Positions 1 through 8,364 of a stretch of 64,000 nucleotides of DNA are shown piece after piece (the first letter of the stretch is position 1; each line of letters opens with the position of its first letter). The notes beneath the pieces are model-generated. The model did no database searches, was not told the origin of the DNA, and saw nothing but the letters and a program-made list of their open reading frames with translations. The stretch comes from Sphingopyxis sp. FD7. GTDB lineage: Bacteria > Pseudomonadota > Alphaproteobacteria > Sphingomonadales > Sphingomonadaceae. Position numbers and translations under genes: made by a program. The stretch covers positions 124,001 to 188,000 of the forward strand of contig NZ_AP017899.1 in NCBI RefSeq assembly GCF_003609835.1, written 5' to 3'.

Positions 1-221
1 GCATGGGTGTCTTCAGCCTTGCGGGCAAGGGCACCCGGATCAGCTCGCGGCATGCCAATGCCGACACCGGATGGTCGGTGCATGTCCCCGCGGATGGCTG
101 GACCGGTGGGCAGGACATTACCGTGGTGCCTCTTGCTCGCCCGGTTGGTACGACCATCACCTTCCTGGTGCCCGGCGTGAGCGAGCAGACGGCCGATCGG
201 ATTCTGCTGTCAACGCTGACT
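1..221 (+). pseudogene. HSP90-like/GHKL ATP-binding protein, 5' part broken by IS21
   Basis: An open frame enters from outside the window (first visible ATG at 3) and reads MGVFSLAGKGTRISS followed by a sequence typical of the large ATP-binding proteins of sphingomonad plasmids that carry an N-terminal histidine-kinase/HSP90-like ATPase fold. The glycine-rich GVFSLAGKG stretch fits the ATP-lid region. Homology stops near 221, where the IS21-family end begins; the frame then runs into element sequence and stops at 248. The gene resumes near 2501. The true start is outside the window. The family assignment is from recognition of the sequence style and is moderately sure. Confidence 0.6.
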
Positions 222-273
222 AATAATTCCCCAGAAGTGCCGGGTTAAAATTCCCCAGTTTGGGTTTCGGTGA

Positions 274-1119
274 TCAGCCGTTCCAGTGATCGTGCGTGCG
301 CTCCTTCGGTGGCCGCCCGCGCCTTTTGGGCGGCGGCGGCGGCGTGATCGCTGAGATCGCCCTGGTGTGTTCCGGCACGAGGTCGGAGTGCGCGCGCAAG
401 CGGTAACTGGCGCCCTCGATCTGGATCACGATGGCATGGTGCAGCAAGCGATCGAGGAGCGCCGTTGCCACCACCGGATCCCCGAACACCTCGCCCCATT
501 CAGCAAAGCCGCGGTTGGATGTGAGGATCATCGCTCCCTTTTCGTAACGGGAGTTGACCAGCTGGAAGAAGAGGTTGGCACCGCCGGGCGTAACCGGGAG
601 GTAGCCGATCTCATCGACGATAAGGAGGGTGTTTCGGTTGAAGAACCGGAGCCGTTCGGGAAGCCGTCCGTCACGCTCGGCACGCACCAGCATGTCGATC
701 ACCTCAGCCAGACTGGCGCGGTAAACACGCTTGCCAGCGCGAACAGCCTCTGCGCCCAAGGCTGTCGCCAGATGGCTCTTGCCTGTGCCCGGCGGTCCCA
801 GCAGATGGACCACCTCGCCGCGCTCGATAAAGTCGAGCTGCGCCAGTGCGAGGATGCGGCCGCGATCCAGCGAAGGCTGGAACGAGAAGTCGAAGCCTTC
901 GAGGGTTTTCATGGGCATGAGCCGTGAGGTCTTGAGCCCGACAGTGAAGCGCCTGCTTTCCCGATTGCCATACTCATGCGAGAGCAAGACATCGATGGCT
1001 TCAAGCGCGGTCATTTCGCCGCGCTCCAGACACCGCATGGTATGATCAAGTACCTCGAGCGCGCGGGGCATTCTCAGGCCAACCAGGCTCGTGCGGATGC
1101 GGTCGATGATCTCCGTCAT
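274..1119 (-). CDS. istB: IS21 helper ATPase IstB
   Basis: A 281-aa DnaA/AAA-type ATPase that assists the IstA transposase in target selection and strand transfer. Walker A GPPGTGKSHL lies near residue 110 and the Walker B-like LLIVDEIGYL near residue 165. Length is a little above the usual 250 aa because of a proline- and basic-rich tail (PPPPPKRRGRPPK). Its start codon overlaps the istA stop by 4 nt (ATGA), so the two are translationally coupled, as usual in IS21. It appears intact. Confidence 0.93.
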   Translation of the reverse strand: MTEIIDRIRTSLVGLRMPRALEVLDHTMRCLERGEMTALEAIDVLLSHEYGNRESRRFTVGLKTSRLMPMKTLEGFDFSFQPSLDRGRILALAQLDFIERGEVVHLLGPPGTGKSHLATALGAEAVRAGKRVYRASLAEVIDMLVRAERDGRLPERLRFFNRNTLLIVDEIGYLPVTPGGANLFFQLVNSRYEKGAMILTSNRGFAEWGEVFGDPVVATALLDRLLHHAIVIQIEGASYRLRAHSDLVPEHTRAISAITPPPPPKRRGRPPKERTHDHWNG

Positions 1120-2357
1120 GGCCGTACCTCGCTGCCGGCCAGTCGCCGTCCTACCGCCTCGTAGAAGCCCAGCGAGCGCCTGGTAATCTCAAGCCCTGCA
1201 GGCGGCGGCACTGTTGCCGCGCGAGGCGGAGCGAGCCGCCGGTGGGAAGGATCAACCCGGCGCTGATTGCGTCCATCGAGAACGGGATGCACCGCGATCA
1301 GCTTGCGATCCTCGAAGATCCTGATCTCACGGGGATGATTCTGCACCTCCACGACCCGTTTGCGCGTAGCGTCGGGCACCGAGTAGAGATTGCCGCCAAC
1401 CGATACCATGCCTTCATGGCTGACTCGCCGCTCGATCGTGAGCACCGCATTGTATGGGGCCGCAGGCAAGGCCGTCAGGACCGGTTGCTCCTCGGCAAAG
1501 TGCTCGCTGACGATCCGCCGGGTCGTGGCATGCAACCGAACATTCGCGACCGTGTCCAGCCATTCGCGGAACTGCCTGTTCAGGTCATCAGCGTTGCAGA
1601 AGGTGCGTCCAAGGAAGAAGTCCTGACGGATGTAGCGGTAGGGCCGTTCGATCTTGCCCTTGGTTTTCGCCCGATAGGGCCTGCATGCACGCGGCAAAGC
1701 GCCGTAATGATCCAGCAAGGCCACCAGCGACCGATTGTAGATCACAATACCCTCGGCATCCTCATCGATCACAGCGGTTTTCATGCGGTCGTAAAGCACC
1801 TCGGACGGGGCACCGCCCATCGCATCGAAGGCGTCGATGTGGCAGCGCATCACCGTCTGCAGATCCTGGGTCGGACAGAACCGACCCCACAGCCAGCGGC
1901 TATGACCCAACACCATCGAGAACAGCCAGAAGATCCGGGTCACGCCCGGCTCATCGCTGAACGCCACCTTGAACTGGGCGAAGTCCACCTGGGCCTGCCG
2001 TCCCGCGGGTGTTTCGAAGCGCCGCTCAAACGGGACCACTCGCCGCGGCCGCATCTGGCGCAGGAAGTCCGTGACGGTCGTGTAGCCGCCCTTGAACCCC
2101 ATCGCAGCGATTTCGCGGAAGAGACGCTTGCCAGACAACCCAGGATATAACGCGATGCGATCGCGAAGATATGGTTCGTAGGGTTCCAGCTCCCGCGGAC
2201 GGGGTGGCCGGGGCTTGTACACCGGCGCCTTCACGCCGCCGGCCAGGTGTTTGCGTACCGTCTTTCGATCAAGGCCCGTCTGCCGCGCAATCGCCGACAC
2301 CGACAGCCCCTGCCGCTTCAAGTCATGGATCATGACAATTTCCTCAAGTCTGATCAC
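1116..2357 (-). CDS. istA: IS21-family transposase IstA
   Basis: The DDE transposase of the IS21 element. The N-terminal helix-turn-helix (LSVSAIARQTGLDRKTVRKHL) is followed by an integrase core with QVDFAQ, EVLYDRMKTA and KGKIERPYRY, then the C-terminal Mu-type domain. I chose the GTG at 2357 (VIRLEEIVMIHDLKRQG) because a GGGAGG ribosome site sits 8-13 nt upstream and homologues begin at this point; the frame stays open upstream to 2417, giving 433 aa, but that extension runs into the end palindrome. Apparently intact. Confidence 0.9.
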   Translation of the reverse strand: MIRLEEIVMIHDLKRQGLSVSAIARQTGLDRKTVRKHLAGGVKAPVYKPRPPRPRELEPYEPYLRDRIALYPGLSGKRLFREIAAMGFKGGYTTVTDFLRQMRPRRVVPFERRFETPAGRQAQVDFAQFKVAFSDEPGVTRIFWLFSMVLGHSRWLWGRFCPTQDLQTVMRCHIDAFDAMGGAPSEVLYDRMKTAVIDEDAEGIVIYNRSLVALLDHYGALPRACRPYRAKTKGKIERPYRYIRQDFFLGRTFCNADDLNRQFREWLDTVANVRLHATTRRIVSEHFAEEQPVLTALPAAPYNAVLTIERRVSHEGMVSVGGNLYSVPDATRKRVVEVQNHPREIRIFEDRKLIAVHPVLDGRNQRRVDPSHRRLAPPRAATVPPPAGLEITRRSLGFYEAVGRRLAGSEVRP

Positions 2358-2412
2358 CTGCCACGCCTCCCGCCAATCCGGGCAAGCATAGGAGGGATCC
2401 GTGCGGGTCGTT

Positions 2413-2450
2413 GCCAATTCGCTCCGGGGCTAGCCCCGGAGCGAATTGGC
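2413..2450. repeat. Perfect 38-bp palindrome inside the IS21 end
   Basis: Two 17-nt arms (GCCAATTCGCTCCGGGG and its complement) flank CTAG with no mismatch, so either strand folds into a very stable GC-rich hairpin. It lies about 55 bp upstream of the chosen istA start. It could shield istA from transcription entering from the disrupted host gene, or act in end recognition; both are inferences. Confidence 0.8.
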
Positions 2451-2500
2451 GCTCACCTCAAACTGGGGAATTTTCATTCGGCACTTCTGGGGAGAATACA

Positions 2501-3708
2501 TCCGGTATCGACATCTGCGCGAAGTTGCAAAGTTCTACCCGCTGCCGGTGTTCTTCAATGGCACGGAAATTCCGCGCGAGGACTTCCTCGCCAAGGCGAT
2601 CTACATCGCCGATTGGAACGGCAGCCAGATCGGTGTGTTCGAGGGGCGCGAATACCAGCAAGATCCCACGACCAACTTCCATGGCATGGTGCTCACCCGC
2701 AAGCTTGCCAGCGTCTCGGAGAGCCTTGGCGGCAAGACCTACCATGCCCGGCTCGATATCGGGGCCACCCCGGGCCTTGCCCTTGTGCTCCCGGCGCGCA
2801 AGGAATTCGTCGAGAACACCGCATTTGCGGCGCTGCAGGCAGCGTGCAAGCGCACGATCTATGCCGCGCTGGCGCACAGAGGCCAGCACCGGCTTTCCTT
2901 CGAGAACTGGAAGGAAGCGCGCGATCTGGGGGTCGCCCTGCCGGAGGCCCACCCCTGCCTGCCCCGCTGGCATGCCGCCATCGCGGAGAGCGACAACGTC
3001 AATGTCGAGTATGAGGAAATCGCAGCAGGTGCGGACACGATCCTTGTCGCGGATCTTGAGCCCGATATTGCACAGGGACTGGAGCGCGCGCTGCGCGAGC
3101 ACCCTTTGCGCCCACACCTCGTCGAGAACCATCCCGCATACGCTGGCTATGGCTGGTATGACGCGCTGCATCAGCTCGGGAACGTGCGCTTCTATGTTGC
3201 AGCCGGGGAGCAGGGCCACGTCATCGCCGAGAACGGCAGCTTTCCGCCGCTCGATGACCATGTTCGTGCCGAGACGATCGAGCTGAGGTTCTGTGTCTTT
3301 CACCGCGCCAGCGAAACGCAGCGCGAGGAACGGATCCCGGCAGACGTCGCCTTCGTCGTGGGCGAGGATGGCTGGTACAGCGGTGTCGACCAGATCCGTA
3401 TCGCTTTTGTGCCGGGTCCGGCGCTGACCCCCGAAACGCTGGTCGATCTGATCGAGAACGTCTGTTTCTGCGCGAGCGACGACAGCGAGGCCGACTCCTG
3501 GGACACCCAGCACGAGCACTTCTTGCGCGATGCGCGCGAGCTCGCGGCCCGGGTGCTGCTCGGCGAAGACGAGGCCATTGCGGCCCGTATCCGCGACACG
3601 CTCGCCGGCATCCTGTGGGTCATTCCCAAGGACCGGCAGGTTGCCATTACCGTCGCCCCCGGGACCGCGATCAATGTTCAGCTGTCCGCTTGTCAGCCTG
3701 CCGGCTGA
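2501..3708 (+). pseudogene. HSP90-like/GHKL ATP-binding protein, 3' part
   Basis: The downstream portion of the gene interrupted by IS21. Recognisable host sequence begins around EYIRYRHLREVAKFYPLPV; the open frame from 2446 starts inside the IS end. It continues about 400 residues through GGKTYHARLDIGATPG to a proper stop at 3708. The rest of the frame has no stops, suggesting recent inactivation. In related plasmids such proteins lie beside DUF3768 genes, as here (59 bp downstream). The function in plasmid biology is unknown. Confidence 0.6.
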
Positions 3709-3767
3709 GGCTCGCGAGGCCGTCCGGTTGCCCGCTGATCGCCCTTTTGATCGGGAGGAGAACTCCA

Positions 3768-4094
3768 ATGCATGACACATCCGACCTCTCTTGTGCTCGG
3801 CAGCGCATCGAGCGGATTGCGCTGCTCAATGATGCCGCACGCCAGGGCCGTGACCGCATGGCTCGCATCGTCATAACCTCCGGGCTGCTTGCAGAACTCG
3901 GCGGCGACACGGTGGCACAAAGCATGATGGCCCAGGCTCGGTTGATGGCCGCTCTACGCCATTGCACCTTCGCCCCGGATTCGCCCGAGCGAGACTTTGC
4001 AAGCATGGATGTCGATGGCATCAAGGTGCTGATGAAGGTCGATTTGTATGATCCGGGCCTTGTCAAGATCGCATTGAACGGTTCCTTCTGTTGA
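3768..4094 (+). pseudogene. DUF3768-family protein, N-terminal part
   Basis: Starts at ATG 3768 behind a GGGAGGAG ribosome site. The sequence follows the DUF3768 pattern (RIERIALLNDAARQG near the start, then CTFAPDSPERDFASMDVDG, VLMKVDLYD) up to about residue 93, then departs into PGLVKIALNGSFC and stops. The missing C-terminus (YYDTELAFGSEDP...RRVITLM) is found intact at 5691-5791, on the far side of the IS110 element, so the gene is split. DUF3768 proteins are small, alphaproteobacterial, and of unknown function. Confidence 0.75.
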
Positions 4095-4309
4095 CGCGTT
4101 GGGGGCCCCACACGCAATGCTCAAGGATTGGCTTCATTCGTTCCGAGGTCAGCTGATGCACTATCCGTGCATAGACTTGTATGATCCGGGCCTTGTCAAG
4201 ATCGCATTGAACGGTTCCTTCTGTTGACGCGTTGGGGGCCCCACACGCAATGCTCAAGGATTGGCTTCATTCGTTCCGAGGTCAGCTGATGCACTATCCG
4301 TGCATAGAC
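4044..4309 (+). repeat. Perfect 133-bp tandem direct repeat, two copies
   Basis: Positions 4044-4176 and 4177-4309 are identical over 133 bp. Each unit starts TTGTATGATCCGGG and ends CCGTGCATAGAC; a third copy appears to begin at 4310 (TTGTAT) and breaks off after 6 nt. The first unit begins exactly where the DUF3768 reading frame loses homology. Each unit contains the near-palindrome GCGTTGGGGGCCCCACACGC. The repeat lies on the 3' non-coding side of the IS110 transposase gene, so it probably derives from that element's end; this is inference. Confidence 0.9.
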
Positions 4310-5690
4310 TTGTATCCGGTCGCGGCCGTTCCCGCGCACCATAATCCGTATTCATATCCCCGGATCGAGCAAAGGCGGATGCGGACCAAACTACTACTGG
4401 GCGTTTTCAGGCGCCATCAACTTTCCCGGTCACGCATCACACCAATCCGCGTCGCCTTATCGAGCCTGTTGCAACATAGGCATCAGGCGGCGCGGAGCTC
4501 GGCACCTTGAGGGACCAGACCGGTCTCCACAAAGCGCCAAAGCGCGATCAACAATTTTCGGGCGAGCGCAACGATCCCCACCTTTGCCGCGCGAGCGCCG
4601 TTGCCTTTGAACCGGTTGCGATACCAAACGGTCAGTTCGCTACTTGGCTGATATTTCAACCAACACCAGGCAAGTTCCACCATCTGCACACGTGTGCTTC
4701 GGTTACCGGCTTTGCTGATGCCCTGATCACGCGACACGTCGCCGCTGGCGAAGGGCGCCGGAGCTAACCCAAGGAAGGCCGCGACGTGTCGTCGGCTTTC
4801 GAACTTTCGGCAAAAAACCTCAGCAACCAACATTGCCGCGCTGTTCGGACCAATGCCCTTCAGCTGCTCAAGGCGAACCGCTTTCTCTCGGCATGGGAAG
4901 GTAGACTCCTCATGGAGCACAACTTCAGCGCGGTCCCGCTCGATGTCCTTGATCTGATCGTTGAGCAACGCGAGCCGTTCGAAACAGCGCTCAATTTGTC
5001 GACGAAGGTTTGGTGGCAAAGGCCGCCCATCGCCGGTGCGCATGTCGTCGAGCTGTTTTGACCAGTCACCGCCCTTGATGGCTTTGACAGATCGTATGCC
5101 CTGTAATGCAAGTAGCCCCCTGATCCGAGAGATAATTCGGGTGCGCTCGTGCACGAGATCGCCGCGCTCCCGCATTACTCTGCGCGCGTCCTCCTCCTCG
5201 GGGGAGGGCACGTCCACGACACGGCACACGCTTTTGTCGCCAGCGAGATAGGCTTTGAGGATTCCGATCATTGCTTCGGCGTCGATCCGGTCGGTTTTTG
5301 CGCGCCTGCCTCGCCGCGACACGAGGAAGCTGGCGGGATCCAGCACATATGTATCGATATCGTTCGACCGCAGTAGCCTTGCGAGCCAGAAGCCATCATA
5401 TCCAATCTCGAAGCACAGGCGAATGGCGGCAGGTTCACCGATACGATCAGCGGCCTTGCACTCAAGATTGCGAAGGTGACTGATCAGTGCCGCGCTGTTC
5501 CCGGCAGGAATTGTCCGTAGCGAAGGCTTCGCGGCTCCTGGCGAGAGCGAAGCAACAAGCCAGTTGCGCTTGCTGAGCTCAACGCTGACAATGACAGAAG
5601 TCTTGGGGCAGTAATCTGACGACGAGTTCTCCATTTAGCGTTCTCCGTGGGGTTTGACGGAACAACGGCATAGCCGATCCGGCCTGCATA
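4177..5690 (-). mobile_element. IS110-family insertion sequence, first copy
   Basis: An element with one transposase gene on the minus strand, a very short 5' flank (about 55 bp, 5635-5690) and a longer 3' non-coding flank (about 4177-4482), inserted in a DUF3768 gene. IS110 elements lack clear terminal repeats and do not make conspicuous target duplications, so the outer limits are set only by where host homology stops (near 4047) and resumes (near 5691). The long non-coding end is where a bridge RNA would be expected by analogy; I did not identify its structure. Confidence 0.7.
4483..5634 (-). CDS. IS110-family transposase (DEDD recombinase)
   Basis: A 383-aa transposase with an N-terminal RuvC-like DEDD domain (VSVELSKRNWLVA at about residue 17, EIGYDGFWLARLL at about 75, KTDRIDAEAM at about 114) and a C-terminal transposase_20 domain containing LKGIGPNSAAMLVAEVF and GISKAGNRSTRVQMVELAW with the conserved serine region. 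The first acidic position reads E in VELSK, where most IS110 members have D; this variant occurs in a known subgroup. Full length for the family and probably active. Confidence 0.9.
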   Translation of the reverse strand: MENSSSDYCPKTSVIVSVELSKRNWLVASLSPGAAKPSLRTIPAGNSAALISHLRNLECKAADRIGEPAAIRLCFEIGYDGFWLARLLRSNDIDTYVLDPASFLVSRRGRRAKTDRIDAEAMIGILKAYLAGDKSVCRVVDVPSPEEEDARRVMRERGDLVHERTRIISRIRGLLALQGIRSVKAIKGGDWSKQLDDMRTGDGRPLPPNLRRQIERCFERLALLNDQIKDIERDRAEVVLHEESTFPCREKAVRLEQLKGIGPNSAAMLVAEVFCRKFESRRHVAAFLGLAPAPFASGDVSRDQGISKAGNRSTRVQMVELAWCWLKYQPSSELTVWYRNRFKGNGARAAKVGIVALARKLLIALWRFVETGLVPQGAELRAA

Positions 5691-5791
5691 GGATCTATTA
5701 CGACACCGAACTGGCGTTCGGGTCAGAGGATCCGGCCAATCCAGCGATGACACGGCGCGTCATCACGCTGATGCGGCCAGCGGACTACTGA
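5691..5791 (+). pseudogene. DUF3768-family protein, C-terminal part
   Basis: A fragment without its own start reading IYYDTELAFGSEDP, then TRRVITLMRPADY, and a stop at 5789-5791. This is the conserved C-terminus missing from the DUF3768 frame at 3768. The two parts bracket the IS110 element and the 133-bp duplication, showing that all of that sequence was inserted into one gene. No in-frame damage is visible in the fragment. Confidence 0.75.
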
Positions 5792-5863
5792 TCATTGTGA
5801 GGGACAGGGATATCGCTGCGTCACCCGGCAGCCGCCCAAACCTGATGGGGAGGTAAAAAGCGC

Positions 5864-6214
5864 ATGAGCAGACACAAAGTACCGCTTCGTGACGGAGTTG
5901 CGGCGGCAAGTGCCTATGTTGGCTGGGACCGTCCACTTCAGACCTATTTCGCACAGGTACTGAGCGCCCCTGACGAAGACGGAGAAGAGATCGAACTCGT
6001 ATGGGTCGGAACCGATTTCGGCGAGCTCCCCCGCGCAGTTGACGCAATCCGCGTGCTCGAACCCTATTGCCATATCGATGCAAGTCTTGCCGCACAGCAC
6101 GAGATCGACAGGATGGCCTGCCTCGCCACGCGCGATGGACCCAATCAGCTCGAAGCCAAGGCCTTCATGGCGCGCCTCAGCCAGATGAAGGACAGGTCCG
6201 AGCCCGAAGCTTAG
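5864..6214 (+). CDS. Hypothetical plasmid protein
   Basis: A 116-aa acidic soluble protein (MSRHKVPLRDGVAAASAYVGWD...) that I do not recognise. It begins behind a GGGGAGG site and lies in the row of small plasmid genes after the DUF3768 locus. It contains tryptophan-rich segments (GWDRPLQTYFAQV, ELVWVGTDFGEL) and a charged C-terminus. No signal peptide, membrane segment or metal motif is seen. Codon use matches its neighbours and there is no overlapping competitor, so it is probably a real gene. Confidence 0.6.
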   Translation: MSRHKVPLRDGVAAASAYVGWDRPLQTYFAQVLSAPDEDGEEIELVWVGTDFGELPRAVDAIRVLEPYCHIDASLAAQHEIDRMACLATRDGPNQLEAKAFMARLSQMKDRSEPEA

Positions 6215-6417
6215 CTAGGTACAGACCGCGCATTGCTCGAAGCAGGGCCGATTGATCTCCAGAACCATGCATCTAGGCTCTTCAGCCCTCTGGGCTGGAT
6301 AGAATTACGCGCGCCTGCGGTGGCTGGCGCACGGGCCGGGCCACGGGCCCGGAGGAGAGGGGGGATGGGAGAAGGTGTTCCGGACAAGGGGTTCGGACAG
6401 CATCAGGAGACTTTGAC

Positions 6418-6918
6418 ATGAACATCGGCACCCTCAAGGCCAACGCGGAAGGCGTTCACATCGGCCGCATCACCACCCTGACCTTCAGTGCGACGGTTGC
6501 TCTGCGGGCCTTCGAATCCACCAACGAGCGGGCACCCAAGTTCGATCTCATGGCGCTCTCGGCGGACCGCCGCAGCTGGGTCAAGATCGGCGCGCTCTGG
6601 GAATACTCGTCGAACGAGACCGGCGAATGCTTCCTGTCGGGCCAGATCGACGATCCCAGCCTCTCGGCGCCGATCCCGGTCGCCATGTTCCAGCAGAACG
6701 ATGGGAGCTTCAACGTCGCTTGGCGGCGTTCGAAGCCCAAGGCCTCGCTCGACGGCTTCGGCAGCGAGAGCGAAGGCGCCCTGCCGCCGCTCACCGCCAC
6801 CGGCGACGAACCGGCCAGCGACCGCAGCGTTGACAGCGCCGCTGCCACCGGCGACGGTCTGGGCGAAAGCACCGCTCCGGCACCCAAGGGCAAGACGCGC
6901 GTGAGCGTCGACGCCTGA
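6418..6918 (+). CDS. DUF736-family protein
   Basis: A 166-aa protein. Residues 1-105 match the DUF736 pattern: MNIGTLKANAEGVHIGRI, then APKFDLMAL, VKIGALWEYSS and SGQIDDPSLSAPI. DUF736 proteins are common on alphaproteobacterial conjugative plasmids near transfer genes; their biochemical role is unknown. The C-terminal 60 residues are a low-complexity Ala/Thr/Ser/Asp tail longer than usual for the family. An AGGAG site precedes the ATG, and a strong terminator follows at 6973-7014, so this is probably a one-gene unit. Confidence 0.85.
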   Translation: MNIGTLKANAEGVHIGRITTLTFSATVALRAFESTNERAPKFDLMALSADRRSWVKIGALWEYSSNETGECFLSGQIDDPSLSAPIPVAMFQQNDGSFNVAWRRSKPKASLDGFGSESEGALPPLTATGDEPASDRSVDSAAATGDGLGESTAPAPKGKTRVSVDA

Positions 6919-6972
6919 CCGGGACAAGCCCCCCCCGTGACCGGTGCCGCGACCCGCGCCGGTCACATCGGG

Positions 6973-7014
6973 AAGGCCCGTCTGCGCATTTGTCGCGGGC
7001 GGGCCTTTTCTTTT
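6973..7014 (+). terminator. Rho-independent terminator after the DUF736 gene
   Basis: AAGGCCCGTCTGCGC pairs with the later CGCGGGCGGGCCTT, with one or two mismatches, and is followed by TTTTCTTTT. It lies about 55 bp beyond the DUF736 stop codon and points rightward. Confidence 0.8.
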
Positions 7015-7105
7015 GCCCGCTGCTGTCGGGCTCGGCAGAACTGCTGAAGGAACTCGGCCAGCAAGAGGGAAGGGGGAGGGTGCCGTTCGAGCAAAGGAGG
7101 CTTGA

Positions 7106-7621
7106 ATGGCAAAAACAATCTGGGCTCTCGATCTTGAAGGCGCGCCCACAAACGAAGACTGCGCGCAGATCGGCCACACCCCCAATTTCGACCTCGTGAA
7201 TACCGCGGAAGCCATGCTCTACAGGGCTGCGCTGATCGCGGTGGCTGGGCCTCCGCCCGCCGGAATCACCCTGCGGATCAAGGCTAACGCTCATGATTTC
7301 GGGACCTACCGGACAGTCGAGGCGAGCATCGACAATGACCAGGACGACGGCAGCCATGCCAGCTATCTCGAGACCCTCGAGATAGGCATCGCCTTCTGGC
7401 ATCAGGCCGGGTTTGCACCGCCTGAATTCGGCAAGCTGACGGCCAGCGATCAGCTTGCAGGCTTCGTCGTGGATGCCGTCGCAAGCGCGCTGCGGATTAC
7501 ACGGCCGAGCAGCACCGGCACATTCTTTCCGGCGTCCTCGGGTCCGCTCCACCGAAACCTCACCGCAGCCTTTCCGGAGGCGGCGAGGCGCGCCTTCTCC
7601 GAAGGGGGTGTGACATGCTGA
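7106..7621 (+). CDS. Hypothetical plasmid protein
   Basis: A 171-aa protein (MAKTIWALDLEGAPTNEDC...) with a textbook AAAGGAGG ribosome site 7 nt before the ATG. I recognise no domain. It appears soluble. Its stop overlaps the next start by 7 nt, so it forms a two-gene unit with the following hypothetical gene. The segment SHASYLETLEIGIAFWHQAG suggests a mixed alpha/beta fold. Nothing indicates damage. Confidence 0.65.
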   Translation: MAKTIWALDLEGAPTNEDCAQIGHTPNFDLVNTAEAMLYRAALIAVAGPPPAGITLRIKANAHDFGTYRTVEASIDNDQDDGSHASYLETLEIGIAFWHQAGFAPPEFGKLTASDQLAGFVVDAVASALRITRPSSTGTFFPASSGPLHRNLTAAFPEAARRAFSEGGVTC

Positions 7622-7986
7622 CTGAAAGCGAGCGCTTCGCCTTCAGCGCCTGGCGGATCCATGCGTTCGCTTCGACAGGCAATGCCTATGATGCGGTGCA
7701 GACCGACGAGACCATCGCTGCCGGCGATACTCTGCTCATGCTCGACGAAGGGGTTGTCGGCGTCGCGATGACCTGGCCCTTTGCTGTCACTGCAAAGCCG
7801 GGCAAGCTTCATGCGGTCAGTGAGCCCCGCGCTGGCGAAAGCCTCGAGCACATCGAAAAGGCGCTTGGGGTTCCAGACGGGTCAATCGCTCGAGCCTGCC
7901 GCCTCGCAAGGACATTGGGATTTGCGATTGATGCGGGCCTCGTCCCATTGTTGCCGGAGCTGCTGGCGACAGAGGTGGATGGCTAG
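7615..7986 (+). CDS. Hypothetical plasmid protein
   Basis: A 123-aa protein (MLTESERFAFSAWRIHAFASTGNAYDAV...) starting inside the end of the preceding gene, which implies translational coupling. No known domain is recognised; the middle has a hydrophobic stretch (EGVVGVAMTWPFAVTA) too short and polar to call a membrane segment. It is followed by the AT-rich control region of a toxin-antitoxin pair. Confidence 0.6.
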   Translation: MLTESERFAFSAWRIHAFASTGNAYDAVQTDETIAAGDTLLMLDEGVVGVAMTWPFAVTAKPGKLHAVSEPRAGESLEHIEKALGVPDGSIARACRLARTLGFAIDAGLVPLLPELLATEVDG

Positions 7987-8011
7987 CACGGCAAACGTCA
8001 CCACAGAAATC

Positions 8012-8039
8012 TTGCTATTTTGGCCATAATTGCTATTTT
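8012..8039 (+). promoter_or_regulatory. Direct-repeat operator/promoter region of the toxin-antitoxin pair
   Basis: TTGCTATTTT occurs at 8012-8021 and again at 8030-8039, 18 bp apart and each followed by a GGCCA-like block, in an AT-rich pocket about 25 bp upstream of the antitoxin start. The geometry fits an autoregulatory antitoxin binding on successive helical faces. The sequence is seen; the function is inferred from the usual autoregulation of such pairs. Confidence 0.55.
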
Positions 8040-8061
8040 AAGGCCAAGAGGAGATATCAGC

Positions 8062-8364
8062 ATGCCAGCGACGGCAAATGAGCACCCCAGGGTTCCCCTG
8101 ACCCGGTTTCACAATAACACCGGCGAGTTCCTCGATCTCGCAACCAAGCAGCCGGTCGTCCTCACGAGCCATGGCCGCGAGCGGCATGTGATCGCAGCTA
8201 GCGAGTATTTCCGCCATCTTGAACAGGCGGCGCGCGGTATGATCGCAGATCACATGAATATCGAAGCTGTCGCTTCGTCCGACATGACCGAAGCCGACCG
8301 CCAAGCTTTCGCCAATGCACGGCCCTCGGACAGCGAACTCGCCAATGACCGCTGGGAAGACTGA
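8062..8364 (+). CDS. Phd/YefM-type antitoxin
   Basis: A 100-aa protein with the Phd/YefM N-terminal DNA-binding pattern: VPLTRFHNNTGEFLDLATKQPVVLT, then a glycine/arginine turn and a second strand ending in AASEYFRHLEQ. The C-terminus (about 55 residues) is acidic and probably wraps the toxin. ATG 8062 follows an AGAGGAG site. The gene overlaps the downstream toxin frame by 20 bp and is preceded by direct repeats suited to autoregulation. Likely role: plasmid maintenance. Confidence 0.75.
   Translation: MPATANEHPRVPLTRFHNNTGEFLDLATKQPVVLTSHGRERHVIAASEYFRHLEQAARGMIADHMNIEAVASSDMTEADRQAFANARPSDSELANDRWED

Larger units (their letters stand above)
221..2500 (-). mobile_element. IS21-family insertion sequence (istA/istB)
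   Basis: A roughly 2.3-kb element holding istA and istB on the minus strand. Imperfect terminal inverted repeats are visible at 227-261 and 2460-2493; each arm contains two TTCCCCAG-type blocks, the multiple-repeat end structure known for IS21. The outermost bases are approximate because I could not identify a target duplication. The element splits an ATPase gene whose halves lie at 1-221 and 2501-3708. A perfect 38-bp palindrome (2413-2450) lies just inside the istA-proximal end. Confidence 0.85.

Noticed and set aside
1242-2150. A 302-codon plus-strand frame opposite istA
   Set aside because: It is the mirror of the IS21 transposase gene, with no start signal and no recognisable domain; GC-rich coding DNA commonly leaves the opposite strand open.
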